The notes under the pieces are model-generated. The model ran no database searches. It saw only the letters and a program-made list of their open reading frames with translations, and was not told the DNA's origin. The position numbers and the translations under genes were made by a program. DNA of 28,217 nucleotides from VFMC01 sp044359565 (lineage in GTDB: Bacteria > Actinomycetota > Acidimicrobiia > Acidimicrobiales > Ilumatobacteraceae), in contig JBIKLX010000016.1 in the NCBI GenBank assembly GCA_044359565.1, positions 1 to 28,217 of the forward strand, given 5' to 3'. This document shows, one piece after another, positions 22,748 to 28,217 of this stretch (the stretch's first letter is position 1; the number at the start of each line of letters is the position of its first letter).

Positions 22748-23535
22748 GCGCAGCCGGCGCCCGGCAACCCGGCGCACAGTGGCTGACGGCGGCCGCCGGT
22801 GCAGTCACGCTGGCAGCGATGATCGCCACCCCCCTCGCCCCCCGTGGCGGCGCGGTGCGGCGGGCGCTGTCGAGTGTGGTGGTGACCGGATTGTTCGTCA
22901 CCACGGCGGCGTCCTCCACCCGGCGCTGGGGCCTGCGCCGGGCAGCCGGTGCGGCCGCCGGGGTAGCGGCGGCGACAGCGGTGGCCGAACGCGTCGGCAC
23001 CGCCACCGGGGTGCCCTTCGGCGGCTACCACTACACGGGTGCGCTGCGGCCGCAGGTGGGTGGCGTGCCGGCCATCGTGCCGCTCGCCTGGTTCGCCATG
23101 GCGGTGCCTGCACGCGACGCCGCGCACGCGGCGCTCGGCCAACGCTCGCGCCGTGCAACGCGCATCGCCCTCGGTGCGGGCGCACTCACCGCGTGGGACC
23201 TGTTCCTCGACCCGCAGATGGTGGGCGAGGGGTATTGGCGCTGGGCTCGCCAGGGTCGCTATCGGGGCATCCCGTTCAGCAACTACGCCGGCTGGCTGCT
23301 GGTGAGCGTCGGGGTGATGGCTGCGCTCGAGGTGGCGCTTCCCATCGACGACGGCGAGGCGGCCGACCCCACCTCGGTGGCCCAGTACGCCACGATGGCT
23401 GCCATGGAGACCGTCGGCTTTGCAGCGTTCTTCCGCGACCGCGTTGTCGCGGCCGTGGGTGGTGCGGCCATGCTGCCGATCGCGGCTGCTGCGGTACGGC
23501 GGGTGGTCCAGCAGCGGCGGTGGGTCCGTGGCTGA
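22744..23535 (+). CDS. cruF: CruF-like carotenoid hydratase (DUF422 family membrane protein)
   Basis: 263 residues with about six or seven membrane segments. The family core is present: ERVGTATGVPFGGYHYTGALRP (about 82-103), then GVPAIVPLAWFAMA, AWDLFLDPQMVGEGYWRWARQGRYRGIPFSNYAGWLL (150-186). CruF and its haloarchaeal relative add water to the psi end group of acyclic carotenoids (1,2-hydratase), creating the hydroxyl later glycosylated or methylated. The ATGA overlap with crtB and the downstream glycosyltransferase support that role. The gene overlaps the next by 8 nt. Confidence 0.87.
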   Translation: MSAAGARQPGAQWLTAAAGAVTLAAMIATPLAPRGGAVRRALSSVVVTGLFVTTAASSTRRWGLRRAAGAAAGVAAATAVAERVGTATGVPFGGYHYTGALRPQVGGVPAIVPLAWFAMAVPARDAAHAALGQRSRRATRIALGAGALTAWDLFLDPQMVGEGYWRWARQGRYRGIPFSNYAGWLLVSVGVMAALEVALPIDDGEAADPTSVAQYATMAAMETVGFAAFFRDRVVAAVGGAAMLPIAAAAVRRVVQQRRWVRG

Positions 23536-24988
23536 CGGCGCTCGCCGCCGGGGTGTCACGGCGTCGCCGGCCGAGGTCCTGGTGGTGGGTGGTGGCATCG
23601 GCGGCCTCGCGGCCGCCATCCGCCTGCGTGCCGCCGGCCACCGGGTGGTGGTGCTCGAACGCAACGAAGTGCCCGGCGGCAAGCTGGCCGTCCGCCAGCG
23701 CGACGGGTTCACGTTCGACATCGGGCCGTCGCTCGTCACCCTGCCACAGGTGTTCGACGAACTGTTCCGGTTGGCGGGCACCACCTTGGCCGACGAGGTA
23801 CCGCTCGTCCGGCTCGACCCGCAGTTCCGCTACCACTGGCCCGACGGCTTCGAGTTGACGGTGCGCGACGACGGGTGCGACGCCCCCGGCTACACCGAGT
23901 GGATCGAGCACGGCGGCCGCATCTGGGACGTGAGCGAGCGCACGTTCTTCGCTGGGCCGATGAGCGGCCCCGTGGCGCTGGCCCGCCGTCTGCGCCGGCC
24001 GAGCGACCTCACCGACATCGATGCCCTGCGCACCCTCGACCGTTCCGCGTCGGCTTGCTTCGACGACCCGCACCTGGTGCAGTGGGCCGGTCGCTACGCC
24101 ACCTACTCGGGTTCGTCGCCGTATGCCGCACCGGGCACGCTGGGATGCATCGCGGCGATCGAACACCGCTACGGCTGCTGGTACCCGATGGGTGGCCTCG
24201 GTGTGCTGCGCGATGCGTTCGTGCGGGTGGCCGAACGGATGGGCGTGGAGGTGCGCTGCGGCGCCGAGGTGATCACCATCACCGCCGACGCACGCATCGG
24301 TGGCACCGTCGACGGTGTGGTGCTGGCCGACGGCACTCACCTCGACGCCGACGTGGTGGTGGCCAACGTCGATGCCACCCATCTCTACAGCGATCTGCTG
24401 CCCGACACCCGGGCGCTGCGCAAGGTACGCCGGGCCGAGCGGTCGACCAGTGGTTTCGTCGTGCTCGCCGGGGTGCGCGGTGTCACACCGGGTATCGGCC
24501 ACCACAACGTGTGGTTCAGCGGCGACTCTGCAGCCGAGTTCGCCCAGTTGGCCGAGGGTCGATGCGCCGACGACCCCACCGTGTACGCGTGTGTCAGTTC
24601 GGTCACCGATGCCTCGCAGGCACCGGAGGGTTGCGAGAACTGGTTCCTGCTGGTGAACACGCCACCCGGTGTGGAGGTCGACCGGTCGGCGTACGCGGCG
24701 GTGGTGTTCGATCGGCTCGCCGCTCAGGGTGTCGAGCTGCGCGACCGACTGCTCTTCACCGAGACCATCACCCCGCTCGATCTGCAGGCCCGCTACCGGT
24801 CTCCGGGCGGCGCAATCTACGGAACGTCGTCGAACGGCGCCCGTGCCGCGTTCGTGCGGCCCGCGAACCGCAGTTCCCGCAAGGGTCTCTACCTGGTCGG
24901 GGGCAGCAGCCACCCCGGTGGTGGTCTGCCGCTCGTCACCATCGGGGCGCGCATCGTCGCCGACCTCGTCGAGGCCGACCGCGCATGA
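23528..24988 (+). CDS. second phytoene-desaturase-family enzyme (CrtD-like carotenoid 3,4-desaturase or oxidase)
   Basis: 486 residues. FAD motif EVLVVGGGIGGLAAAIRL (21-26 for the GGGIGG) with VLERNEVPGGKLAV, and the C-terminal GLYLVGGSSHPGGGLPLVTIGARIVADLV. The HPGGG variant is closer to CrtD and CrtN-like oxidoreductases than to CrtI of this operon, and the two proteins differ throughout. After CruF hydration, a CrtD-type 3,4-desaturase would extend the chromophore; a terminal oxidase or ketolase is the alternative. GTG 23528 overlaps cruF by 8 nt; GTG 23555 would also fit. Confidence 0.82.
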   Translation: MADGARRRGVTASPAEVLVVGGGIGGLAAAIRLRAAGHRVVVLERNEVPGGKLAVRQRDGFTFDIGPSLVTLPQVFDELFRLAGTTLADEVPLVRLDPQFRYHWPDGFELTVRDDGCDAPGYTEWIEHGGRIWDVSERTFFAGPMSGPVALARRLRRPSDLTDIDALRTLDRSASACFDDPHLVQWAGRYATYSGSSPYAAPGTLGCIAAIEHRYGCWYPMGGLGVLRDAFVRVAERMGVEVRCGAEVITITADARIGGTVDGVVLADGTHLDADVVVANVDATHLYSDLLPDTRALRKVRRAERSTSGFVVLAGVRGVTPGIGHHNVWFSGDSAAEFAQLAEGRCADDPTVYACVSSVTDASQAPEGCENWFLLVNTPPGVEVDRSAYAAVVFDRLAAQGVELRDRLLFTETITPLDLQARYRSPGGAIYGTSSNGARAAFVRPANRSSRKGLYLVGGSSHPGGGLPLVTIGARIVADLVEADRA

Positions 24989-26097
24989 GCCGTGCCCGCC
25001 CGCGGCTGTGGCTCGTGCTGCGCCTCGTGGCAGCGGGTGTGGCGCTGTCGCGCATCGCCCGGGCGGCACGCCGCCGACCGCCGCTGCAGCCGGTCATCCA
25101 CCTCGGCGGCGGCGCACCCGATCCCTCCATCTCGGTCGTCGTGCCCGCCCGTGACGAAGCAGCGCGCATCGGCCCGCTGCTCGACGCCGTTCGTGGGGCA
25201 CCCGGTGTGGCCGAGGTGGTGGTGGTCGACGACGAGAGCAGCGACGGCACCGCTGCCATCGCCGCGGCGGCCGGGGCACGGGTGATCGCCGGAGCACCGC
25301 TACCCAGCGGGTGGGCGGGCAAGGCGTGGGCACTGCAGCAGGGGATCGAGGCCGCGGTCGGCGAGTGGGTGGTCACCCTCGACGCCGACACCCGTCCGTC
25401 GCCCGACCTGCCCTGGGCGCTCGTGGCCCGCGCCGTTGCCGACGGGCTCGACACTGTCAGCGTCGGCGGGCGGTTCGAGTGCCCGACACCCGGTGTGGCC
25501 TGGCTGCACCCGGCGATGCTCACCACCCTCGTCTACCGCTTCGGTCCGGCGGGCTACGCGGGCCGGGTGGCGACCCATCGACAACTCGCCAACGGGCAGT
25601 GCATGGCGTTCCGGCGTGCCGATCTGCTCGCCGTCGGTGGTCTGTCACCGGTGGCCGGTGAGGTGGTGGAGGACGTGGCGCTGGCCCGGCACCTGGCCGG
25701 CCTCGGCTGGGATGTGGCGATGCTCGACGGTGCCGATCTGCTCACCACCCGGATGTTCGACGACCTCGGCGACACCTGGCGCGGCTGGGGTCGCTCGCTC
25801 GCGCTGCCGGGCGTCGAGCCCGTGTGGCGCCAACTCGGCGACCTCGTCGTGCTGCTGGTGGCGCAGGCCCTGCCGTTGCCGCGGTTGCTCACACGGCGGG
25901 GCGACCTGCTCGACGTGGTGCTGCTCGTCGCCCGTCTGGGCACGCTCGGCGGCACGGCCCAGGCGTACGAGCGGCCCGGGCGCGCCTACTGGTTGTCGCC
26001 GTTGGCCGATCTACCGGCAACGGCAGCACTGGCGGCGGGCATCATCCGCCCTGTGCTCGGCCGCCGCCATGTGTGGCGCGGCCGCAGCTACGGCTGA
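24985..26097 (+). CDS. carotenoid-linked glycosyltransferase, GT2 family (CruC/CrtQ-like)
   Basis: 370 residues. N-terminal hydrophobic helix (about 8-24), then the GT-A core: SVVVPARDEAARI (50-62), VVVDDESSDGTA (79-90) and the metal-binding DxD as TLDADTRPSPD (Asp133, Asp135). GEVVEDVALARHL (about 223-235) holds the acceptor-side ED motif of GT2 enzymes. Two or more C-terminal membrane segments (about 286-345) place it at the membrane. It should transfer a sugar to the hydroxyl made by the CruF-like hydratase. It is the last gene of the operon, with an ATGA overlap upstream, and ends in a palindrome shared with the convergent gene. Confidence 0.82.
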   Translation: MSRARPRLWLVLRLVAAGVALSRIARAARRRPPLQPVIHLGGGAPDPSISVVVPARDEAARIGPLLDAVRGAPGVAEVVVVDDESSDGTAAIAAAAGARVIAGAPLPSGWAGKAWALQQGIEAAVGEWVVTLDADTRPSPDLPWALVARAVADGLDTVSVGGRFECPTPGVAWLHPAMLTTLVYRFGPAGYAGRVATHRQLANGQCMAFRRADLLAVGGLSPVAGEVVEDVALARHLAGLGWDVAMLDGADLLTTRMFDDLGDTWRGWGRSLALPGVEPVWRQLGDLVVLLVAQALPLPRLLTRRGDLLDVVLLVARLGTLGGTAQAYERPGRAYWLSPLADLPATAALAAGIIRPVLGRRHVWRGRSYG

Positions 26098-26108
26098 GTC
26101 GTCAGCCG
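26091..26108. terminator. compact bidirectional hairpin containing both convergent stop codons
   Basis: CGGCTGA (26091-26097) pairs with TCAGCCG (26102-26108) around loop GTCG. The TGA of the glycosyltransferase gene and the complement of the TGA of the pterin dehydratase fusion form the base pairs next to the loop. Confidence 0.55.
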
Positions 26109-26764
26109 CGGTCCTGCCAGGTGCACACGCAGGCCTCGTTGCCGTCGGCATCGGCCAGCACCCACCACGCGCGGGCGAAGCGGTCGGTCACCATCCGCCC
26201 GCCAGCCGCGAGCGCCGCCTCGATGCGTGCCTCCGCTTCGTCGTGCGGCACCGAGACGTCGATGTGGAACCGGTCGCGTCCGGGCCGCGGCTCGTCCATC
26301 GTCTGGAACCACATCGGCGGACCGAGACGCAGCGGGTCGACCAGCACACCGTCGACGTCGCGGTAAGCCAGCACCGCCGCCCAGAACGGCCGGATGCGGT
26401 CGGCGTCGAGCGTGTCGATCGCCACCTCCACCGCCTGCATTGCACCCGGTTGCGCCGTGGCGCCGGCGGCGGCCGCCACCTGCGAGATGCGGCGGGCCAG
26501 ATCGACGTCGTGGGTGGTGAGGCCATCGACTTCGTGCGTGGTCAGCGCCACGCGCACCCGGTCGGGGTAGCGGATGTCGAGGTCGGGATGGTGGTCGGCC
26601 TCGTCGGCAGCGGTGGCAATGGCGGCGGCCAGCGCCGTAGCGGCCTGGAACGAGCCGGCGCGGAAGTGCGCCACCAGGAAGTGCAGGACGACCCGCCAGT
26701 CGTCGAGGCCGTCGAGTGCGGCGATCTCGTCGAAGGTGAGCGGTGTGTATTGCGGCCGTGCCAT
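26102..26764 (-). CDS. fusion of 4a-hydroxytetrahydrobiopterin dehydratase (PCD) and VOC/glyoxalase-like domain
   Basis: 220 residues. Residues 1-95 are a PCD/DCoH domain: DDWRVVLHFLVAHFRAGSFQAA followed by the active-site DHHP (His58, His59) and VALTTHEVDGLTTHD with His77, all three catalytic histidines present. Residues 110-220 are a VOC-like domain (AVEVAIDTLDADRIRPFWAAVL, then DRFHIDVSVPHDEAEARIEAAL and WWVLADADGNEACVC). PCD recycles 4a-hydroxypterin after aromatic amino acid hydroxylases; the VOC part could bind a metal or a metabolite. No hydroxylase is nearby. TCTACT ends 6 nt before the ATG, so it may be leaderless. It converges on the carotenoid operon with a 4-bp gap. The architecture is, to my knowledge, seen in other actinobacteria but not characterised. 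Confidence 0.87.
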   Translation of the reverse strand: MARPQYTPLTFDEIAALDGLDDWRVVLHFLVAHFRAGSFQAATALAAAIATAADEADHHPDLDIRYPDRVRVALTTHEVDGLTTHDVDLARRISQVAAAAGATAQPGAMQAVEVAIDTLDADRIRPFWAAVLAYRDVDGVLVDPLRLGPPMWFQTMDEPRPGRDRFHIDVSVPHDEAEARIEAALAAGGRMVTDRFARAWWVLADADGNEACVCTWQDRG

Positions 26765-26770
26765 CGGCCC

Positions 26771-26776
26771 AGTAGA
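26771..26776 (-). promoter_or_regulatory. candidate -10 element of the PCD-VOC gene
   Basis: TCTACT on the minus strand ends 6 nt before ATG 26764, in the 37-bp gap after the plsY-like gene. This would give a leaderless transcript. Confidence 0.35.
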
Positions 26777-26801
26777 GCAGTCTGGTGCTGAGACCCCGGT
26801 G

Positions 26802-27377
26802 TCAGGCGGGGTCGGGCGACCGTTTCCCCGCCCACGCCGCCTGGGCGAAGCGCACACCGATCAGGGTCATCAGCGCCCCCGTCGCCGCGGTGCGGTACGG
26901 CCCGTCGACCACGAGTTGGATGAACGGCACGGCGAACACCCCCGCCCGCGCACCCCAGGCGAACGAGCGGGTAGCGGCGACGACGATCAGCAACACGCCG
27001 ATCGCGATCAGTGCGGTGAGCGGTGCCACCACACAGATCGCCCCGACGAAGCACAGCACACTGCGCCCGCCACGGAACCGGTCGAACACCGGCCAGGCGT
27101 GGCCGACCATCGCTGCGAAGCCGCCGATGTAGCCCAGCCACCACTGACCGTCGGCCGCCAGCAGCACCCCCAGGCCGGCGGCCACCGCGCCCTTGGCCAC
27201 ATCGCCCACGAACACCAACCGGGCAGCGGTGCCGCCCACCGACTCTCGAGCGTTCCAGTAGCCCGGGTTGCCGTCGCCCACGTTGCGCAGGTCGCGGCGG
27301 GTGGCCAAACGGGCCACGGGGATCGAGCCGAACAGATACCCGAACAGCACTGTCAGGACGATGCTCACGGCTGCCAT
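26802..27377 (-). CDS. PlsY-like glycerol-3-phosphate acyltransferase family membrane protein
   Basis: 191 residues with about five hydrophobic segments. The three PlsY motifs are recognisable but altered: GSIPVARLATRRDLRNVGDGNPGYWNARESVGG (17-49, for the usual SGNxGATN block), FVGDVAKGAVA (56-66, for DxxKG) and GHAWPVFDRFRGGRS (92-106, for GHxFPxFxxFxGGKxVAT). PlsY acylates glycerol-3-phosphate from acyl-phosphate to start phospholipid synthesis. The changes (G-Y-W-N for G-A-T-N, GGRS for GGKG) suggest a divergent member, perhaps not the housekeeping one. ATG 27377 is assumed; GTG 27368 is possible. Only 9 bp separate it from the divergent CrtA-like start. Confidence 0.75.
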   Translation of the reverse strand: MAAVSIVLTVLFGYLFGSIPVARLATRRDLRNVGDGNPGYWNARESVGGTAARLVFVGDVAKGAVAAGLGVLLAADGQWWLGYIGGFAAMVGHAWPVFDRFRGGRSVLCFVGAICVVAPLTALIAIGVLLIVVAATRSFAWGARAGVFAVPFIQLVVDGPYRTAATGALMTLIGVRFAQAAWAGKRSPDPA

Positions 27378-27380
27378 GCT
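27375..27380 (+). promoter_or_regulatory. candidate -10 element of the crtA-like gene
   Basis: CATGCT ends 6 nt before GTG 27387 and overlaps the start codon of the divergent plsY-like gene. The hexamer is weak; the call rests on its position. Confidence 0.25.
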
Positions 27381-27386
27381 GACAGG

Positions 27387-28091
27387 GTGACCGACACGGC
27401 GCCGCACTGCATCGCCTCATTCCACCTCGTGCGCGATGCGAGCCGACTGCGCACCATGGCCCGGCTCGGCCTCGATCGGCGTCGTCTGCGGCGTGTACCC
27501 GGCCTGGTGTTCTGGCGACTGCTCGGTACGGGCGCCGGTAGCGACACCGGCCCTGGCGCCGATCTGCAACGCAGCGCGCTGTTCGCCATCTGGAAAGACG
27601 TCGAGTCGCTCGATGCCTTCGAGGCCTCGATGGCCGACCGTTGGTCGAGCGTGCAGGAGGTGTGGTCGGTGCGCCTGCGCGGCTGGGGTGGGCACGGTGC
27701 GTGGCACGGCGTCGACGTGTTGGGCCTGCTCGAGCCGGCGGTTGCACCCGATGCCACGGGCCCGGTCGCCATCATCACCCGCGCGAACGTGCGGCGCCGT
27801 TCGTGGCGTTCGTTCCGTCAGGCCGGCCCGGCGGTGAGCGCCGAGTTGAACGCATCCGACGGCCTGCTCGGCGTGGTGGGCATCGGCGAGGCCCCCTTCG
27901 GCCGACTGGGTACGTTCAGCCTGTGGGCGTCGATCGAGGCGGCGCGGGCGTTCGCCGTACAGAGCCCGCACCACCGCGAGGTGGTGCGCCGCACCCGCAC
28001 CGAGGGTTGGTACGGCGAAGAGCTCTTCGCCCGCTTCGAGCCCTCGGCTTCAGTCGGTCGCTGGAACGGCCGCGACCCCCTCGCCCCCTGA
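27387..28091 (+). CDS. crtA: spheroidene monooxygenase-like carotenoid 2-ketolase (CrtA family)
   Basis: 234 residues. Family signatures appear in order: PGLVFWRLLGTGAGSDTGPG (38-57), RSALFAIWKD (62-71), EVWSVRLRGWGGHGAWHGVD (91-110), GPVAIITRANVRRRSWRSF (125-143), GVVGIGEAPFGRLGTFSLW (162-180) and HHREVVRRTRTEGWYGEELFARF (195-217). In purple bacteria CrtA adds a keto group at C-2 of acyclic carotenoids (spheroidene to spheroidenone). The acyclic pathway encoded just upstream makes that role plausible here. It lies apart from the main operon, divergent from the plsY-like gene with only 9 bp between starts, so it must have its own promoter. The GTG follows CATGCT by 6 nt. Confidence 0.85.
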   Translation: MTDTAPHCIASFHLVRDASRLRTMARLGLDRRRLRRVPGLVFWRLLGTGAGSDTGPGADLQRSALFAIWKDVESLDAFEASMADRWSSVQEVWSVRLRGWGGHGAWHGVDVLGLLEPAVAPDATGPVAIITRANVRRRSWRSFRQAGPAVSAELNASDGLLGVVGIGEAPFGRLGTFSLWASIEAARAFAVQSPHHREVVRRTRTEGWYGEELFARFEPSASVGRWNGRDPLAP

Positions 28092-28097
28092 TCAGGC

Positions 28098-28210
28098 GTT
28101 TGTGAGTCGAACCCCGTCCTACCGGGCTGTGCTCACAGACGTACGGGGCGCCAGTCGGTGTGTGTGAGCAGAACCCCGCTCCACCCGGCTCCGCTCACAG
28201 ACGCTGGGGC
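28098..28210. repeat. two degenerate 51-52-bp hairpin repeats at the right edge
   Basis: Copy 1 (28098-28149) and copy 2 (28160-28210) share the pattern GTxTGTGAG, then GAACCCCG, CCGGGCT or CCCGGCT, and GCTCACAGACG...GGGGC. The repeat period is 62 bp. In each copy GTxTGTGAG and CTCACAGAC form a 9-bp stem (with one wobble or mismatch) around a 25-nt loop. Copy 1 has an inner CCCG/CGGG stem as well. They may serve as tandem terminators after crtA or belong to a dispersed intergenic repeat family. No coding is seen from 28092 to the end. Confidence 0.7.
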
Positions 28211-28217
28211 GGTGGGC

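Noticed and set aside
23276..25069. 597-codon minus-strand frame.
   Set aside because: It is antisense to cruF and the CrtD-like gene, both of which have clear motifs.

Overview
This is a GC-rich, gene-dense chromosomal window. Coding is on both strands, starts are often GTG, adjacent genes often overlap by 4 nt (ATGA/GTGA), and several genes appear to lack leaders. The gene set (OleA/OleB olefin enzymes, a mycoredoxin-like thiol protein, ZnuABC with a COG0523 GTPase, and an acyclic carotenoid cluster with an IdsA-type prenyl synthase) points to a high-GC actinobacterium. An Acidimicrobiia (Ilumatobacter-like) source is my best guess, but it rests on style and gene content rather than a marker gene. 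I see no prophage, insertion sequence, CRISPR array or integrase.

Layout. (1) 1-2012, minus: oleA and the N-terminal part of an OleB-type beta-lactone decarboxylase that is still open at the left edge, possibly an OleBC fusion. (2) 2144-4789: a dimethylargininase-like enzyme facing a formylglycine-type phosphonate monoester hydrolase/sulfatase, then a small glutaredoxin. (3) 4802-6091: tRNA-Ser(GCT), a secreted two-LysM lysozyme-like protein, tRNA-Arg(ACG) and a hairpin. (4) 6120-7879: a UPF0303 protein converging on a class C beta-lactamase-fold esterase with a palindromic operator candidate upstream. (5) 7975-13208: a zinc locus. A 21-bp Zur/Fur-type palindrome lies between the minus operon cobW(COG0523)-WD40-(2Fe-2S) ferredoxin and the plus operon orf71-znuA-znuC-znuB. 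(6) 13156-16366, minus: alpha/beta hydrolase, AI-2E-type permease and Bcr/CflA-type MFS exporter, overlapping by 4 nt each. (7) 16439-19074: rmuC, xseA, xseB. (8) 19081-19278: an array of eight 19-bp repeats and overlapping inverted repeats. (9) 19339-26097: six tightly overlapped carotenoid genes (GGPP synthase, crtI, crtB, cruF-like, crtD-like, glycosyltransferase). (10) 26102-28217: a pterin dehydratase-VOC fusion, plsY-like, a divergent crtA-like ketolase and two hairpin repeats at the right edge.

How the parts fit. Regions 9 and 10 predict GGPP -> phytoene -> lycopene -> further desaturation, 1,2-hydration of a psi end, glycosylation and possibly 2-ketolation. No cyclase is present, so the product should be an acyclic keto and/or glycosylated C40 carotenoid. 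Region 5 looks like one zinc-starvation regulon: uptake on one side, metallochaperone and two poorly characterised partners on the other, under one operator.
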